Origin: Labrys monachus
GTDB taxonomy: Bacteria; Pseudomonadota; Alphaproteobacteria; Rhizobiales; Labraceae
Length of the DNA: 64,000 nt
Reading direction: 5' to 3'
Assembly (NCBI RefSeq): GCF_030814655.1
Contig: NZ_JAUSVK010000001.1
Span: 353,043-417,042, forward strand
Shown piece by piece: positions 36,374 through 44,628 of this stretch (the stretch's first letter is position 1; every line of letters begins with the position of its first letter). The notes beneath the pieces are model-generated. The model was given only the letters and a program-made list of their open reading frames with translations. It was not told where the DNA came from and made no database searches. Made by a program: the position numbers and the translations under genes.

Positions 36374-36796
36374 TCACCGCGACGGCGTGGCCATGAGCGG
36401 ACGGTCGTCATGGGTGCCGGACCGGCCTGATGGATCGTTGGCATCGAACCGCCGCTGCGCCGCGTCCAGATCGCCCTGGTGGTCCAGCGCCCAGCCATAA
36501 AGAGACAGGAATGGCGCCTGCAGCGTGCGCCCGAGCGGCGTGATGGAATAGACCACAGCGATCGGAGACGCCGTGGCGACTTGGCGCTCCACCAACCCGT
36601 TCCTCTCCAGCCGCCGCAGCGTCTCCGTCAGCGCCTTCTGCGTGATCCCGTCCAGCCGTCGCCGCAACGCGTTGAATCGCTTCGGCTCCTCGCACAGGAA
36701 AGTGAGGACGAGGATGGACCATTTATGGGCGATCTGCTCGAGCACCGGGCGCACGATCGGGATGGTCTCGACGACTTGTTCTTCCGTGTAGGTCAT
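36374..36796 (-). CDS. HxlR-family winged-helix regulator
   Basis: A 140-residue regulator: IAHKWSILVLTFLCEEPKRFNALRRRLDGITQKALTETLRRLERNGLVERQV is a clear HxlR domain, followed by the wing VVYSITPLGRTLQAP. ATG 36796 has GGGAAA upstream; TTG 36808 is the longer option. It is divergent from an SDR gene. The gap between them holds CTATACCTAGGCTATCCATAG (as two parts, 36810-36830), a likely operator. No effector cysteine is placed near the DNA-binding domain other than the one in FLCEE. Confidence 0.88.
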   Translation of the reverse strand: MTYTEEQVVETIPIVRPVLEQIAHKWSILVLTFLCEEPKRFNALRRRLDGITQKALTETLRRLERNGLVERQVATASPIAVVYSITPLGRTLQAPFLSLYGWALDHQGDLDAAQRRFDANDPSGRSGTHDDRPLMATPSR

Positions 36797-36898
36797 GCGG
36801 TTTCCCAAGCTATACCTAGGCTATCCATAGTGCCCGATTGACACCTAGTACAGAAAATATACTCCTCTGGTCGAGATAATTCACCTTGGGAGATCGCT

Positions 36899-37711
36899 TT
36901 GACCAACCCCCATTCGGACAAACCAGGCGTCGCGATTGTCACCGGCGCCTCATCTGGGATCGGCAAGGTCTACGCCGACCGGCTCGCCGCGCGCGGCTAC
37001 GATCTCGTCCTCGTCGCGCGCCGCGAAGAGCGCCTGCGGGCCATCGCAGCCGATCTTCGCCAGCGCTACGCGGTGAACGCCGAGGTGATGGTCGCCGACC
37101 TGTCGCGACCGGCCGGAGCGGCGGCGGTCGCCGATCGCCTGTCGAGCGATGCTTCGGTCTCACTGCTGGTGAACAATGCCGGCTTCTCTGCCCTGAAGCC
37201 GCTGACGGACACGCCGGACGATGTCATCGTCGACATGGTCGGCCTCAACGTCACGGCGTTGACGATGCTTTCGAAGGCGGCGCTGGTTGCATTCAAGACG
37301 CGCAACGCCGGGACGATCGTCAATGTCGGTTCCGGCGCGGGCTTTGCGCCTTACCCCGGCATCCCGGTCTATGGATCGACCAAGGCCTATGTCTATCTGT
37401 TCACCCAGAGCCTGCAGGGTGAGGTCGGGGGAACGTCCGTCCGCGTGCAGCTCGTTTTGCCGGGCGCCGTCATATCGGAGGGCTGGGACGTGGCGGGGGG
37501 CGCGGACCTGGCGCCGCTGCCTGAAAACATCATGATGACGACCGAGGACTGCGTCGATGCCGCTCTGGCGGGCCTCGACCAGGGCGAGCGCGTCACCTGC
37601 CCGTCGCTCCACGACGACACGATCCTTCGGGAATTCGAAGCGCTCAGCGGAAGGGCCCTCCAATCGATGTTCGATGGAAAACCGGCAGCGCGTTACAATG
37701 TCGGCGGCTAG
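36899..37711 (+). CDS. Short-chain dehydrogenase/reductase paired with HxlR gene
   Basis: A 270-residue SDR (DltE/COG0300 type): AIVTGASSGIGKVYADRLAARGYDLVLVARREERL, LLVNNAGFSAL, Ser in NVGSGAGFAPYPGIP and Tyr/Lys in VYGSTKAYVYLF. The start is TTG 36899, supported by GGGAGA about six bases upstream. It is transcribed away from the HxlR gene. The arrangement suggests induction under electrophile or redox stress, but that is inference. Confidence 0.9.
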   Translation: MTNPHSDKPGVAIVTGASSGIGKVYADRLAARGYDLVLVARREERLRAIAADLRQRYAVNAEVMVADLSRPAGAAAVADRLSSDASVSLLVNNAGFSALKPLTDTPDDVIVDMVGLNVTALTMLSKAALVAFKTRNAGTIVNVGSGAGFAPYPGIPVYGSTKAYVYLFTQSLQGEVGGTSVRVQLVLPGAVISEGWDVAGGADLAPLPENIMMTTEDCVDAALAGLDQGERVTCPSLHDDTILREFEALSGRALQSMFDGKPAARYNVGG

Positions 37712-37916
37712 CGGCAGCTCATACCCTGCTCCGTGCGATGCTGCAGGGCGGCCCCTTCCAACCGCAGGCATCGCATCGGTCGTCGCATAGCCTGCTGTGC
37801 ACAAGACAGCGGCGGCACGGCAGGCGCTCGACACGGCGCCTGCCGTCACCCCAGGGTCATCGGAATCGCAGCGTCATCGGATCTGCCGAACCGCCCGTCG
37901 CTTCACGCCCCCTCCC

Positions 37917-38831
37917 TCACTTCGCGAGGAAGTCGATCACCAGCTTCGTCGTGGCATCGGGATTTTCCTCCATCACCCAATGGCCGGAGCTTGGTACGAT
38001 GCCGCCCGTCACGTTGGCGGCGACATGGCCCAGCACATCCGCCTGGCCCGTGCCGAAGGATTTGTCGGCGCCGACGGCCAGGACCGGCATGGTGACCTTG
38101 CCGCCCTTGGCCAGCATCTCCCGGTTGTCGGCGGCATCCTGCGTGAAGGCGGCGAATTGCTCGAAGGCATCGTGCATGGCGTGGGGGCGGGCGTAGAGCG
38201 CGGCATAGTGCTGGCGCGTCGCTTCGTCGATGGCCTTCGGATCGGCGGAGAGTTCGTTCCAGAACCGGTCGAGATAGATGCGCTCGCGCCCGGCGACCAG
38301 ACGCTCCATGTCGGGGCCCCGGAAATTGAAGTGCCACAGCAGCGGCAGCCGGATGATGTTGTCCCAATCGCCGATGCCGGGGAGGGGCGCGTCGATCACC
38401 ACCCAGCGGGTGACGCGATCGCGATATTGGGCGACGAAGGCGTAGCCGACCATATTGCCGATATCGTGGGTGACGAGGTCGGCCTTCTCGATCTTGAGAG
38501 TGTCGAGGATGCCGGCGATGTCGACGGCCTGGTTCTTCTTCGTGTAGCCGGTGTCGGGGTGGGCGGAGAGGCCCATGCCGCGCAGGTCCGGCACGATGAC
38601 GGTATGGTCCTTCATCAGCTTGGCGGCGACCGGCGCCCACATGTCGCCGCTGTCGCCGAAGCCGTGGAGCAGGATCACGGCGGGGCCATGGCCGCCGACG
38701 CGGACATGGAGGCTGGTGCCGTTGGTCTCGATCGATCGGGCCGTGAAGTCCGGCGGAAAGGGGACGATGTGGGCCGACGCGGCGGCGGTCGAGACCAGCA
38801 GGCCGAAGGCGGCGGCCAAGAGGCGGTTCAT
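37917..38831 (-). CDS. Exported alpha/beta hydrolase, epoxide hydrolase/dehalogenase-like
   Basis: A 304-residue protein with a Sec signal (MNRLLAAAFGLLVSTAAASA). The fold motifs are VILLHGFGDSGDMW, VPDLRGMGLSAHP, the nucleophile elbow THDIGNM with Asp123 in place of Ser, and SSGHWVMEENP with His284. An Asp nucleophile is typical of epoxide hydrolases and haloalkane or fluoroacetate dehalogenases. GGGGAG before ATG 38831 fixes the start. It is divergent from a LysR gene. The substrate is unknown; an exported form is uncommon. Confidence 0.87.
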   Translation of the reverse strand: MNRLLAAAFGLLVSTAAASAHIVPFPPDFTARSIETNGTSLHVRVGGHGPAVILLHGFGDSGDMWAPVAAKLMKDHTVIVPDLRGMGLSAHPDTGYTKKNQAVDIAGILDTLKIEKADLVTHDIGNMVGYAFVAQYRDRVTRWVVIDAPLPGIGDWDNIIRLPLLWHFNFRGPDMERLVAGRERIYLDRFWNELSADPKAIDEATRQHYAALYARPHAMHDAFEQFAAFTQDAADNREMLAKGGKVTMPVLAVGADKSFGTGQADVLGHVAANVTGGIVPSSGHWVMEENPDATTKLVIDFLAK

Positions 38832-38858
38832 GTGGTGCTCCCCAGCGAATTCTCGTTC

Positions 38859-38876
38859 TGCCGCGGTATCGCGGCA
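38859..38876. promoter_or_regulatory. Palindrome in LysR/hydrolase divergent gap
   Basis: TGCCGCG-GTAT-CGCGGCA is a perfect inverted repeat with seven-base arms, in the 120-base gap between the divergent hydrolase and LysR genes. A second short palindrome, CTACCGGTAG, lies at 38903-38912. Both fit a LysR-type control region. Confidence 0.5.
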
Positions 38877-38951
38877 CGGATGATTGTGGCACCCTGACCC
38901 TGCTACCGGTAGTCGGCGGACGCCTGACTGAGTTTTCGGAAAAGGCGAACA

Positions 38952-39860
38952 ATGCTGAAGCTCGAATCCCTCGCCGCCTTCGTCTCCGTTGCGGAATCCG
39001 GTTCGATCAGCGAAGCGGCCCAACGCATGGCGCTGTCGAAATCGGTGGTGAGCGAGCGGCTGAGCGACCTCGAGCGCAGCCTCGGGACCAGGCTTCTCGA
39101 CCGCACGACACGCGGCCTTGCGCTGACCGAGGACGGGCGGAGCTTCCAGGCGCGCGCCAGGCGGATCATGCAGGAGGTCGCCGAGGCGGGCGCCGAGATC
39201 GCCGAGCGCCGCGGCGAGCTCGCGGGGCCGCTGCGGATTTCGGCGCCGACCAGCTTCGGCATCCTCCATCTCGGCCCGGCGCTGTACGGCTTCCTGGCGA
39301 AGCATCCGCGGATCGAGCTGACGCTGGACCTCGACGACCGCTTCGTCAGCATGGCGGCGGGCGGCTATGACGCCGTCGTGCGCCACGGCCCGGCCGTGGA
39401 CGGGCATGTCATCGTCAAGCCGCTGGCGTCCAGCCGCCGCTTCCTGGTGGCTTCGCCGAATTATCTGGAGACATTCGGAACGCCGGAGACCATCCAGGAC
39501 CTGAAGCGCCACAAGGGCATCATCTACTCCAACCGCGGCTCCGGCGATTGGCGCTTCAGGCTATCGCGCCGGCTGGTGACGATCCGGCCCGACATCGTGC
39601 TGCACGTCAACAACGGCCTGCTGATGCGCGATGCCGCCGCGGCGGGATTGGGCCTGGCGCTGCTTCCCGCCTACTTCATCCAGGCGGAACGCGCCGCCGG
39701 GCGGCTGGCGATCGTCGATGTCGACGCCGAACCCGAGGGCGCCACGATCTATATCGCCTGCCCGGAGGATCGCCGCGGCTCGGCCAAGCTGCGCGCCCTC
39801 ACCGCCTGGCTGCGCGACGTCTTCGGCGACCCGCCTTACTGGGAGACGGCCGATGGCTGA
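38952..39860 (+). CDS. LysR-family transcriptional regulator
   Basis: A 302-residue LysR regulator: LESLAAFVSVAESGSISEAAQRMALSKSVVSERLSDLERSLGTRLLDRTTRGLALTEDG is the DNA-binding domain, and the effector domain begins at PLRISAPTSFGILHLGPALYGFL, as in the CrgA/AaeR-like subgroup. It is divergent from the exported hydrolase and probably regulates it. Its 3' end marks the border of the AT-rich island; a copy of the island's repeat begins about 30 bases after the stop. Confidence 0.92.
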   Translation: MLKLESLAAFVSVAESGSISEAAQRMALSKSVVSERLSDLERSLGTRLLDRTTRGLALTEDGRSFQARARRIMQEVAEAGAEIAERRGELAGPLRISAPTSFGILHLGPALYGFLAKHPRIELTLDLDDRFVSMAAGGYDAVVRHGPAVDGHVIVKPLASSRRFLVASPNYLETFGTPETIQDLKRHKGIIYSNRGSGDWRFRLSRRLVTIRPDIVLHVNNGLLMRDAAAAGLGLALLPAYFIQAERAAGRLAIVDVDAEPEGATIYIACPEDRRGSAKLRALTAWLRDVFGDPPYWETADG

Positions 39861-39890
39861 GAAATGCGCGAATGTGGAGGAGACGGGCCG

Positions 39891-39910
39891 AATAAAGTGC
39901 AGTGTCACCG
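39891..39910 (+). repeat. Island repeat, half copy 1
   Basis: AATAAAGTGCAGTGTCACCG. It is the reverse complement, with few changes, of CGGTGACACTGCATTTTATT at 45284-45303. Confidence 0.75.
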
Positions 39911-40075
39911 TTATACGCGATTCCACTCAGACAAATTCCGCTCTAGCTGGAACTCCGGGTATAGAACGCCCGTTGAGTTTGAATGCAAAAGATGCTGATT
40001 TCGACTGAGGACGTATGTTTAGCGTAAGTGTATATTTATAGCGATCTAGCAACCGGCCCAATAATGGTAACGCCG

Positions 40076-40126
40076 AATTTTATTATACTACAGGAACGCT
40101 TACTCAAATAAAACGCACTATCACCG
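40076..40126 (+). repeat. Island repeat, fuller copy 2
   Basis: AATTTTATTATACTACAGGA, then CGCTTACTCAAATAAAACGC and ACTATCACCG. It matches the 45284-45336 copy through TTTATT-TACTACA-G-AA-G--TACTCAAATAAAA. Confidence 0.75.
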
Positions 40127-40350
40127 AAATCCTGTGATCGACCGACCCGATGGCGACAGCGAAAATTACGAGCGCTATGCAATCGGGTCTACAAGGACAA
40201 CGGCACGGTGTGCTCGAAGACGGGCGGCCTCTGGATCTGCGATTGATTAAAGCCCCCAACCCCCGTACCTCAACACTCAGGAGGAATTGACGAACTAATT
40301 ATCTTATGTAACATTTCAATGTAAGGAAATAAAAATAAGGACTAGGAGCA

Positions 40351-40716
40351 ATGAGGCGGCTACACATTTTGTGCTTCACGGTTTTATGTCTTGGTGTCAT
40401 TTTCTGGGGAGCCAGCGCATCAGCACTTCAACCGAGGCAACTTGAAGGAAGATGGATTCAACCAGGCGACATTGGTCGATGGATCAATATAACTAACGTG
40501 CAGGGCGATTGGTCCTGGGTGGACTCCAATAAAGGGGAGGCATTATTTAAAAATGACGCGGGCCAAGAAGGAGGTGGTAATATACAGGTCGCCTATCCGG
40601 ATATGACGTGCGATTATAGAATATTTTTACTTCAGCAAAATCGAATTGATATAAATACACGCCCTGGATCCTCCTCCGACTGTCTACATGGCACTTTCGA
40701 ATTATTACCACCGTGA
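40351..40716 (+). CDS. Small secreted protein, paralogue 1 (unknown family)
   Basis: A 121-residue protein with a clear Sec signal (LHILCFTVLCLGVIFWGASASA). The mature part begins LQPRQLEGRWIQPGDIGRWINITNVQGDWSW and ends with CDYRIFLLQQNRIDINTR...CLHGTFELLPP, so two Cys could form a disulfide. The next gene has the same layout, with LQPKRLQGRW, WINITNVQGDWSWEDS and CLHGTF, so they are tandem paralogues. The G-x-W opening is lipocalin-like in feel, but I do not recognise the family. Ribosome site AGGAG. It is AT-rich compared with the rest of the window, suggesting transfer. Confidence 0.75.
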   Translation: MRRLHILCFTVLCLGVIFWGASASALQPRQLEGRWIQPGDIGRWINITNVQGDWSWVDSNKGEALFKNDAGQEGGGNIQVAYPDMTCDYRIFLLQQNRIDINTRPGSSSDCLHGTFELLPP

Positions 40717-40770
40717 TCGTCATTACAAGCCACATACAGCAGATTTTTAATAGAAAACGGGAGCTTCGCT

Positions 40771-41145
40771 GTGTTCAGGTCAATTGTTCGAATGGCAGCA
40801 GTGGTCACTTTAACTCTTCCTGTGCTCATTGTTTCGACGCTTTCGGCCGTAGCCTTGCAACCGAAACGATTGCAAGGCAGATGGCTGTTGCCCAATAAGC
40901 AGGGAGTTTGGATCAATATCACAAACGTGCAGGGCGATTGGAGTTGGGAGGACTCGAGCCGCGGTGAAGCGCTAATGGCCAACATTGCAGGTAGTGCCGG
41001 TGCCGGGAATATCGTTGTTTCTTATAAGGAAATTTCGTGCAGGTACCGGATATTCATACTAGGGAAGAATTCAATAGATGTAAGTACACGAGGCAGCGCC
41101 GACAAAATTTGCTTACATGGTACGTTCGTCAGAATACCACAGTAG
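40771..41145 (+). CDS. Small secreted protein, paralogue 2 (unknown family)
   Basis: A 124-residue tandem paralogue of the preceding gene, about half identical by eye in its mature part (LQPKRLQGRWLLPNKQGVWINITNVQGDWSWEDSSRGEAL). It has its own signal peptide (AAVVTLTLPVLIVSTLSAVA). The start is GTG 40771, with GGGAG upstream. The two conserved Cys (SCRYRIF and ICLHGTF) are kept. It lies 54 bases after paralogue 1 and 9 bases before the next gene, so the three form one unit. Confidence 0.72.
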   Translation: MFRSIVRMAAVVTLTLPVLIVSTLSAVALQPKRLQGRWLLPNKQGVWINITNVQGDWSWEDSSRGEALMANIAGSAGAGNIVVSYKEISCRYRIFILGKNSIDVSTRGSADKICLHGTFVRIPQ

Positions 41146-41154
41146 GGTGCACTG

Positions 41155-41838
41155 ATGCGAGTGTATATGCATAATAGTGTGAAATTTTTCGGTGCAATAT
41201 TGTTCTGTGCGTTGTTTTTTTTAGTGTCGACTACGTCTTCATTTGCCCAAACGCTAATCCAGCAGATGGAGGGTTCTTGGATATTGGGAAACGTAAGGCT
41301 TCAAATTGTGAAGAAAGCGGACGACGCTTATGAGGCAGAATACACGGGATCTCGTCCTCTCTCTGTAGATGCCTCGGACGGCTCCGAGTTCACGAACGTT
41401 ACATTTTCGGGGCAAGGAGACTTCAAGTGTCTGTATCACGTCACGATGGGCCCGGAGAACGTTAATTCTCGTTCGATGAGACTCGATCCGCACGGAGCGA
41501 GCAGCCCGACGTGCCCAAAAGGATGGTTTTCTGGCCCCCTTCAAAGGCACGCACCGTCGCTTACTCAGTGTCAGAATACATGCTTAATGATAAAAAGCAA
41601 TTGCTCCGAGGATAAAAAATCGCTCCTAGAGGCGTGCTACGCTAACATGAAGTCTAGGTGCATTGATGATTGTACGCGGCACTATGGGTATAGTCTCGAT
41701 GTCTGTGAAGAACAGATGTGTGATCCTAAAGAGGCATTGAATGTTGCCAATTTTGATCGGCACTGTTCCTCCGAATTGGATGAAGTCCACGAATGTTCCA
41801 GCGAATACAGCAGCTGTCTGGAGAGTTGCAATAATTAA
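41155..41838 (+). CDS. Secreted cysteine-rich protein (unknown family)
   Basis: A 227-residue protein with a signal peptide (FFGAILFCALFFLVSTTSSFAQ). Residues after it begin LIQQMEGSWILGNVRLQIVKK, echoing the G-x-W start of the two preceding paralogues. The C-terminal half is Cys-rich (CQNTCLMIKSNC, CYANMKSRCIDDC, CEEQMC, CSSELDEVHECSSEYSSCLESC), with a spacing that suggests helical disulfide-linked hairpins. The start could be ATG 41155 or ATG 41167. No function can be assigned. It is part of the AT-rich secreted-protein unit. Confidence 0.7.
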   Translation: MRVYMHNSVKFFGAILFCALFFLVSTTSSFAQTLIQQMEGSWILGNVRLQIVKKADDAYEAEYTGSRPLSVDASDGSEFTNVTFSGQGDFKCLYHVTMGPENVNSRSMRLDPHGASSPTCPKGWFSGPLQRHAPSLTQCQNTCLMIKSNCSEDKKSLLEACYANMKSRCIDDCTRHYGYSLDVCEEQMCDPKEALNVANFDRHCSSELDEVHECSSEYSSCLESCNN

Positions 41839-42351
41839 AGAGATATTTCTGTTGTGACGACAAAATTGGATTGGAGAAAGGCTGTGCATGGACCGCGAGT
41901 GGGCCGGCGACCGCCCAGACCGCTCTCAGAGCCTCGATTACGAAGGAGTGCCTCTACGCGCTCGATTGCGTCTGGCACCGGGATAACGGTGACGTTGCAT
42001 TTTATTCAGAAGTCGTAATTTCACAAAATTTGGTCGTATTTACTCAAAGACGGTGGTTAGGTCCGGTCTGAATCTATGTCTTAATGGAGCGTAGGGGAGG
42101 AGGCGAGCCAGAGGCTGTGTCGGATCACGGGACAACGGCATTCTGAAAGCCATGCTCCTGAAGACGATGAGGGCAGTGGATCCATAGACGCTGATCTTGA
42201 AGGGACTGCTCCAATAGCTTTTATGATCCTCTCTGTATTCGACAAGGGGGGAATCCGCTAGGACCATTTGGCAGCTTAGTGGAATATGCTTTAGAAAAGC
42301 ATATGGATGGAAGAACTGATTTCGGGAGAGTAGAGTTGGCTCGGTTTGTTT
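41839..42351. other. Gap between secreted-protein genes and IS element
   Basis: About 513 bases. A half copy of the island repeat lies at 41987-42006 (CGGTGACGTTGCATTTTATT). A 66-codon open frame at 41871-42071 and a minus-strand open frame ending at 42040 have no features I recognise. The minus frame stays open upward to the IS edge at about 42352, so it could be the remnant of a gene interrupted by the IS. I cannot join it to the AlbA_2 fragment on the other side. Confidence 0.5.
41987..42006 (-). repeat. Island repeat, half copy 3
   Basis: CGGTGACGTTGCATTTTATT, inverted relative to the copy at 39891-39910. The downstream AGAAGTCGTAATTTC...TTTACTCAAAGACG is a decayed second half. Confidence 0.65.
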
Positions 42352-42392
42352 GGACAGCTTAGCCCTGCCGGATAAGTGGATTTCAGCCCGTA

Positions 42393-43223
42393 TTATGCCG
42401 CGGCCGGGATTGGGGTTGGCTGGCTGAAGTAGGCCTGATCGGGTGTCTTCCGGTCAAGGCTCGAATGGGGTCTGCGGGTATTGTAGAAAATCAAATATCG
42501 GCCGATCGAGGCGCGGGCCTGGGACACCGTGTCGTAGGCGTGGAGATAGACTTCCTCGTATTTCACCGACCTCCAAATTCTCTCGACGAAGACATTGTCG
42601 CGCCAGGCGCCCCTGCCATCCATGCTGATCTTGATGTCGTTCTTGATCAGCAAGCCGGTGAAGGCCTCGCTGGTGAACTGGCTGCCTTGATCGGTATTGA
42701 AGATTTCCGGCTTGCCATAACGCACCAGAGCCTCCTCGACCGCCTCGATACAGAAGTCCGCCTCCATGCTGATCGAGAGCCGCCAGGACAGCACGCGGCG
42801 GCTGAACCAATCCACCACGGCTGCCAGATAGACAAAGCCACGCCGCATCGGGATGTAGGTGATGTCCATCGCCCAGACCTGATTGGGCTTGGTCACCGGC
42901 AGTTCGCGCAGGAGATAGGGATAGATCTTGTGTCCCGGCGCTGGTTTCGAGGTGTTCGGTCGCCGGTAGATTGCCTCTATCCCCATGCGCTTCATCAGCG
43001 TGGCGACGTGCAACCGTCCGGCTTGGTGCCCATCGGCAGCCAAAAGACCTTGCAGCATGCGAGAACCGGCGAAGGGATGCTCAAGGTGCAGCTCGTCGAT
43101 CTGCCGCATCAGGGTAAGGTCGGCGGGCGGCACAGGACGGGGCAGATAGTAGACGCTGCTTCGCGCCAGTCCCAAAGCCTTGGCTTGGCGAGTGATCGGA
43201 AGTTCGTGCGTGCGGTCGATCAT
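42393..43223 (-). CDS. IS3-family transposase OrfB (DDE integrase core)
   Basis: 276 residues with an HTH_21-like N-terminal part (AKALGLARSSVYYLPRP) and an rve integrase core. The DDE triad is visible: Asp in WAMDITYIPM, Asp in FNTDQGSQFTS and Glu in NVFVERIWRSVKYEEV. It ends with the typical YNTRRPHSSLDRKTPDQAY. Its ATG overlaps the orfA stop by four bases beside an A-run (AAGAAAATGA), where a -1 frameshift could make the OrfAB fusion. It looks intact. Confidence 0.93.
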   Translation of the reverse strand: MIDRTHELPITRQAKALGLARSSVYYLPRPVPPADLTLMRQIDELHLEHPFAGSRMLQGLLAADGHQAGRLHVATLMKRMGIEAIYRRPNTSKPAPGHKIYPYLLRELPVTKPNQVWAMDITYIPMRRGFVYLAAVVDWFSRRVLSWRLSISMEADFCIEAVEEALVRYGKPEIFNTDQGSQFTSEAFTGLLIKNDIKISMDGRGAWRDNVFVERIWRSVKYEEVYLHAYDTVSQARASIGRYLIFYNTRRPHSSLDRKTPDQAYFSQPTPIPAAA

Positions 43224-43552
43224 TTTCTTGCGCTCAGAAGGCCGGCCTTGGTGAGCGCTCCTTCTAAAAAATCATTCTCAAGCGTCAACTCCCCGATCTT
43301 GGCATGGAGGGTTTTGACATCAACCCCGGACGAAGCTGGCACGGCCGTGCCACCCGCACCGAATACCCCGGTTGCCCCTTCAAGAAGCTGTGTCTTCCAC
43401 TGACTGATCTGGTTGGTGTGGACATCAAACTGCTGAGCTAACTCATTCAGCGTCTTCTCGCCCTTGATCGCCGCCAAGGCTACTTTCGCCTTGAAAGCCG
43501 GGCCATGGTTCCGGCGTGCTCGTCTCGTCATCGTCGCTCCTGTCCTTGGCAT
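43220..43552 (-). CDS. IS3-family transposase OrfA (helix-turn-helix)
   Basis: 110 residues: HGPAFKAKVALAAIKGEKTLNELAQQFDVHTNQISQWKTQLLEGA is an HTH_Tnp_1 domain, and the C-terminal KIGELTLENDFLEGALTKAG is the leucine-zipper-like segment that pairs OrfA and OrfAB. It is complete and precedes orfB on the minus strand. Confidence 0.92.
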   Translation of the reverse strand: MPRTGATMTRRARRNHGPAFKAKVALAAIKGEKTLNELAQQFDVHTNQISQWKTQLLEGATGVFGAGGTAVPASSGVDVKTLHAKIGELTLENDFLEGALTKAGLLSARK

Positions 43553-43581
43553 CCTATGCCAGGTTCAGGGCCAAATTCCAC

Positions 43582-44043
43582 TTATCGGTCCTGTCCGTTT
43601 TTCCCGAGCCAGCTCTTTTGTTCGCATTGTGAACCCAGACGCTTCCAGAAAACGCGATCCTCCTTGCGGCTCGGCAAGTGCGGTCGCCGCTCGCTGCGCG
43701 GCACTTCGAACACATAAATAACCTTCTCCGAGCCAGGCACAGGTATCGGCCTGGGACCTCGGATCTCGATCTCTGGTTCAGCTTTGACCTTGTCGCGAAG
43801 CACCTTCAAAATCTCCAGACTTCTGCGGATTCCTTCTGGTCTTGCGGCTGGCGGCCCGCCGTCTCGTACCCCAACGACCAAAAAACCACCGTATGCGTTT
43901 GCGAAAGCGCAGCAGATCTTAGTCGTCTTGCAAGGTTCTTGAAATTCGAACTTGAAATCGTGCCGTTCTCCCTCAGGCTGCAACTGCTCGCAGAGCGTCC
44001 GAACGACGTCGAATGTCCAACCATCAAGCGTTTCGGGGATCAT
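43582..44043 (-). pseudogene. AlbA_2-domain protein truncated by IS insertion
   Basis: 153 residues remain. The N-terminal part (GERHDFKFEFQEPCKTTKICCAFANAYGGFLVVGVRDGG) matches the Schlafen AlbA_2 DNA-binding domain, usually followed by a helicase or winged-helix region. The last codons run into the IS terminal repeat, which supplies the stop (GGACAGGACCGATAA). The C-terminal part is therefore lost. Such genes are common in defence or mobile regions. Confidence 0.8.
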
Positions 44044-44131
44044 GGATCTCTCGTTAGAAATTCAACCTCTCCCATGCTCGACAGCTATCACGAGTACTTC
44101 TTGCCGCATATGATCAATTCCCTGCGGCACC

Positions 44132-44178
44132 ACACTTTATTTTGCGATAGGACACCTACTCAAATAAAGTGCAGTGAC
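44132..44178 (+). repeat. Island repeat, copy 4
   Basis: CACTTTATT-type left arm (ACACTTTATT, 44131-44140) and right arm ACTCAAATAAAGTGCAGTGA (44158-44177) form an imperfect palindrome around GCGATAGGACACCT. It lies between the VapC gene and the AlbA_2 fragment. Confidence 0.7.
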
Positions 44179-44196
44179 TCTGAAATTCCGGCTGCA

Positions 44197-44628
44197 TCAG
44201 ACTGCCCCGCGTATCGGGTTGAGGACCTGGAGCCCGGCAAAGTCTTTTTCGTTATCGGTCACCAGCACGCACGCGTTCGCTCCCGCGATGGCGGCGATGA
44301 TCATGTCGAGTCCGCTGCGCGGCTTGCCCGCCGCTTTTCCTTCCGCCATCAGCCGCGCCCAGATCAGGCCCGCTCTGTCGTCGAACGGCAGGATGCGGCC
44401 GGCGAACAGCGCTTGCGGTCCGTCCGGCCCGGAAAACCAAGCCTTGAGGGCGTCGCGCTTCTTGCCGCGCGGCTTTTCCAGAACGCCGCGCAGGATTTCC
44501 GCGACGGTCAGAGAGGCAATGAACAGATCCTCGTCGCGCCGCGCCGACATCCAAGCCAGGAGCGATGCCGACGGCTGCGGTTTGACGACGTTGCTGATGA
44601 TGTTGGTATCGAGGAGGTAGCGCGTCAC
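44197..44628 (-). CDS. vapC: PIN-domain toxin (VapC-like)
   Basis: A 143-residue PIN-domain ribonuclease. Acidic active-site residues are visible in RYLLDTNIISNVV (Asp7), SLTVAEILRGV (Glu), RSGLDMIIAAIA (Asp) and LVTDNEKDF (Asp). Toxins of this type cut tRNA or rRNA and are held off by the antitoxin. Its ATG overlaps the antitoxin stop (ATGA), the usual antitoxin-first order. It sits in the mobile island, where it may stabilise the region. Confidence 0.9.
   Translation of the reverse strand: MTRYLLDTNIISNVVKPQPSASLLAWMSARRDEDLFIASLTVAEILRGVLEKPRGKKRDALKAWFSGPDGPQALFAGRILPFDDRAGLIWARLMAEGKAAGKPRSGLDMIIAAIAGANACVLVTDNEKDFAGLQVLNPIRGAV

Larger units (their letters stand above)
39861..40350. other. 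AT-rich gap with two repeat copies, no gene
   Basis: This 490-base stretch drops sharply in GC content. It contains the half-element AATAAAGTGCAGTGTCACCG (39891-39910) and a fuller copy (40076-40126). A short open fragment at about 40172-40246 ending in Cys-Asp-stop looks like the tail of a lost small gene. The last 60 bases are the promoter and leader of the next gene, with AGGAG at 40342-40346. Confidence 0.6.
42352..43597 (-). mobile_element. IS3-family insertion sequence
   Basis: It contains orfA and orfB of an IS3-type transposase. The right end, read inward, is GGACAGGACCGATAAGTGGA (43597 downward). The left end has GGACAG (42352-42357) and CCGGATAAGTGGATTTCAG (42368-42386), an imperfect inverted match. 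Exact ends and target duplication are uncertain within about ten bases. It has cut an AlbA_2-domain gene at its right edge. Confidence 0.8.

Noticed and set aside
37917..39512. Longer start for the alpha/beta hydrolase reaching into the LysR gene
   Set aside because: The extension is antisense to LysR coding sequence; ATG 38831 has a ribosome site and begins a signal peptide.
42040..42351. The minus-strand open frame beside the IS left end as the second half of the AlbA_2 gene
   Set aside because: I cannot see helicase or winged-helix motifs in it, and the join cannot be shown. It is recorded only as a possible remnant.
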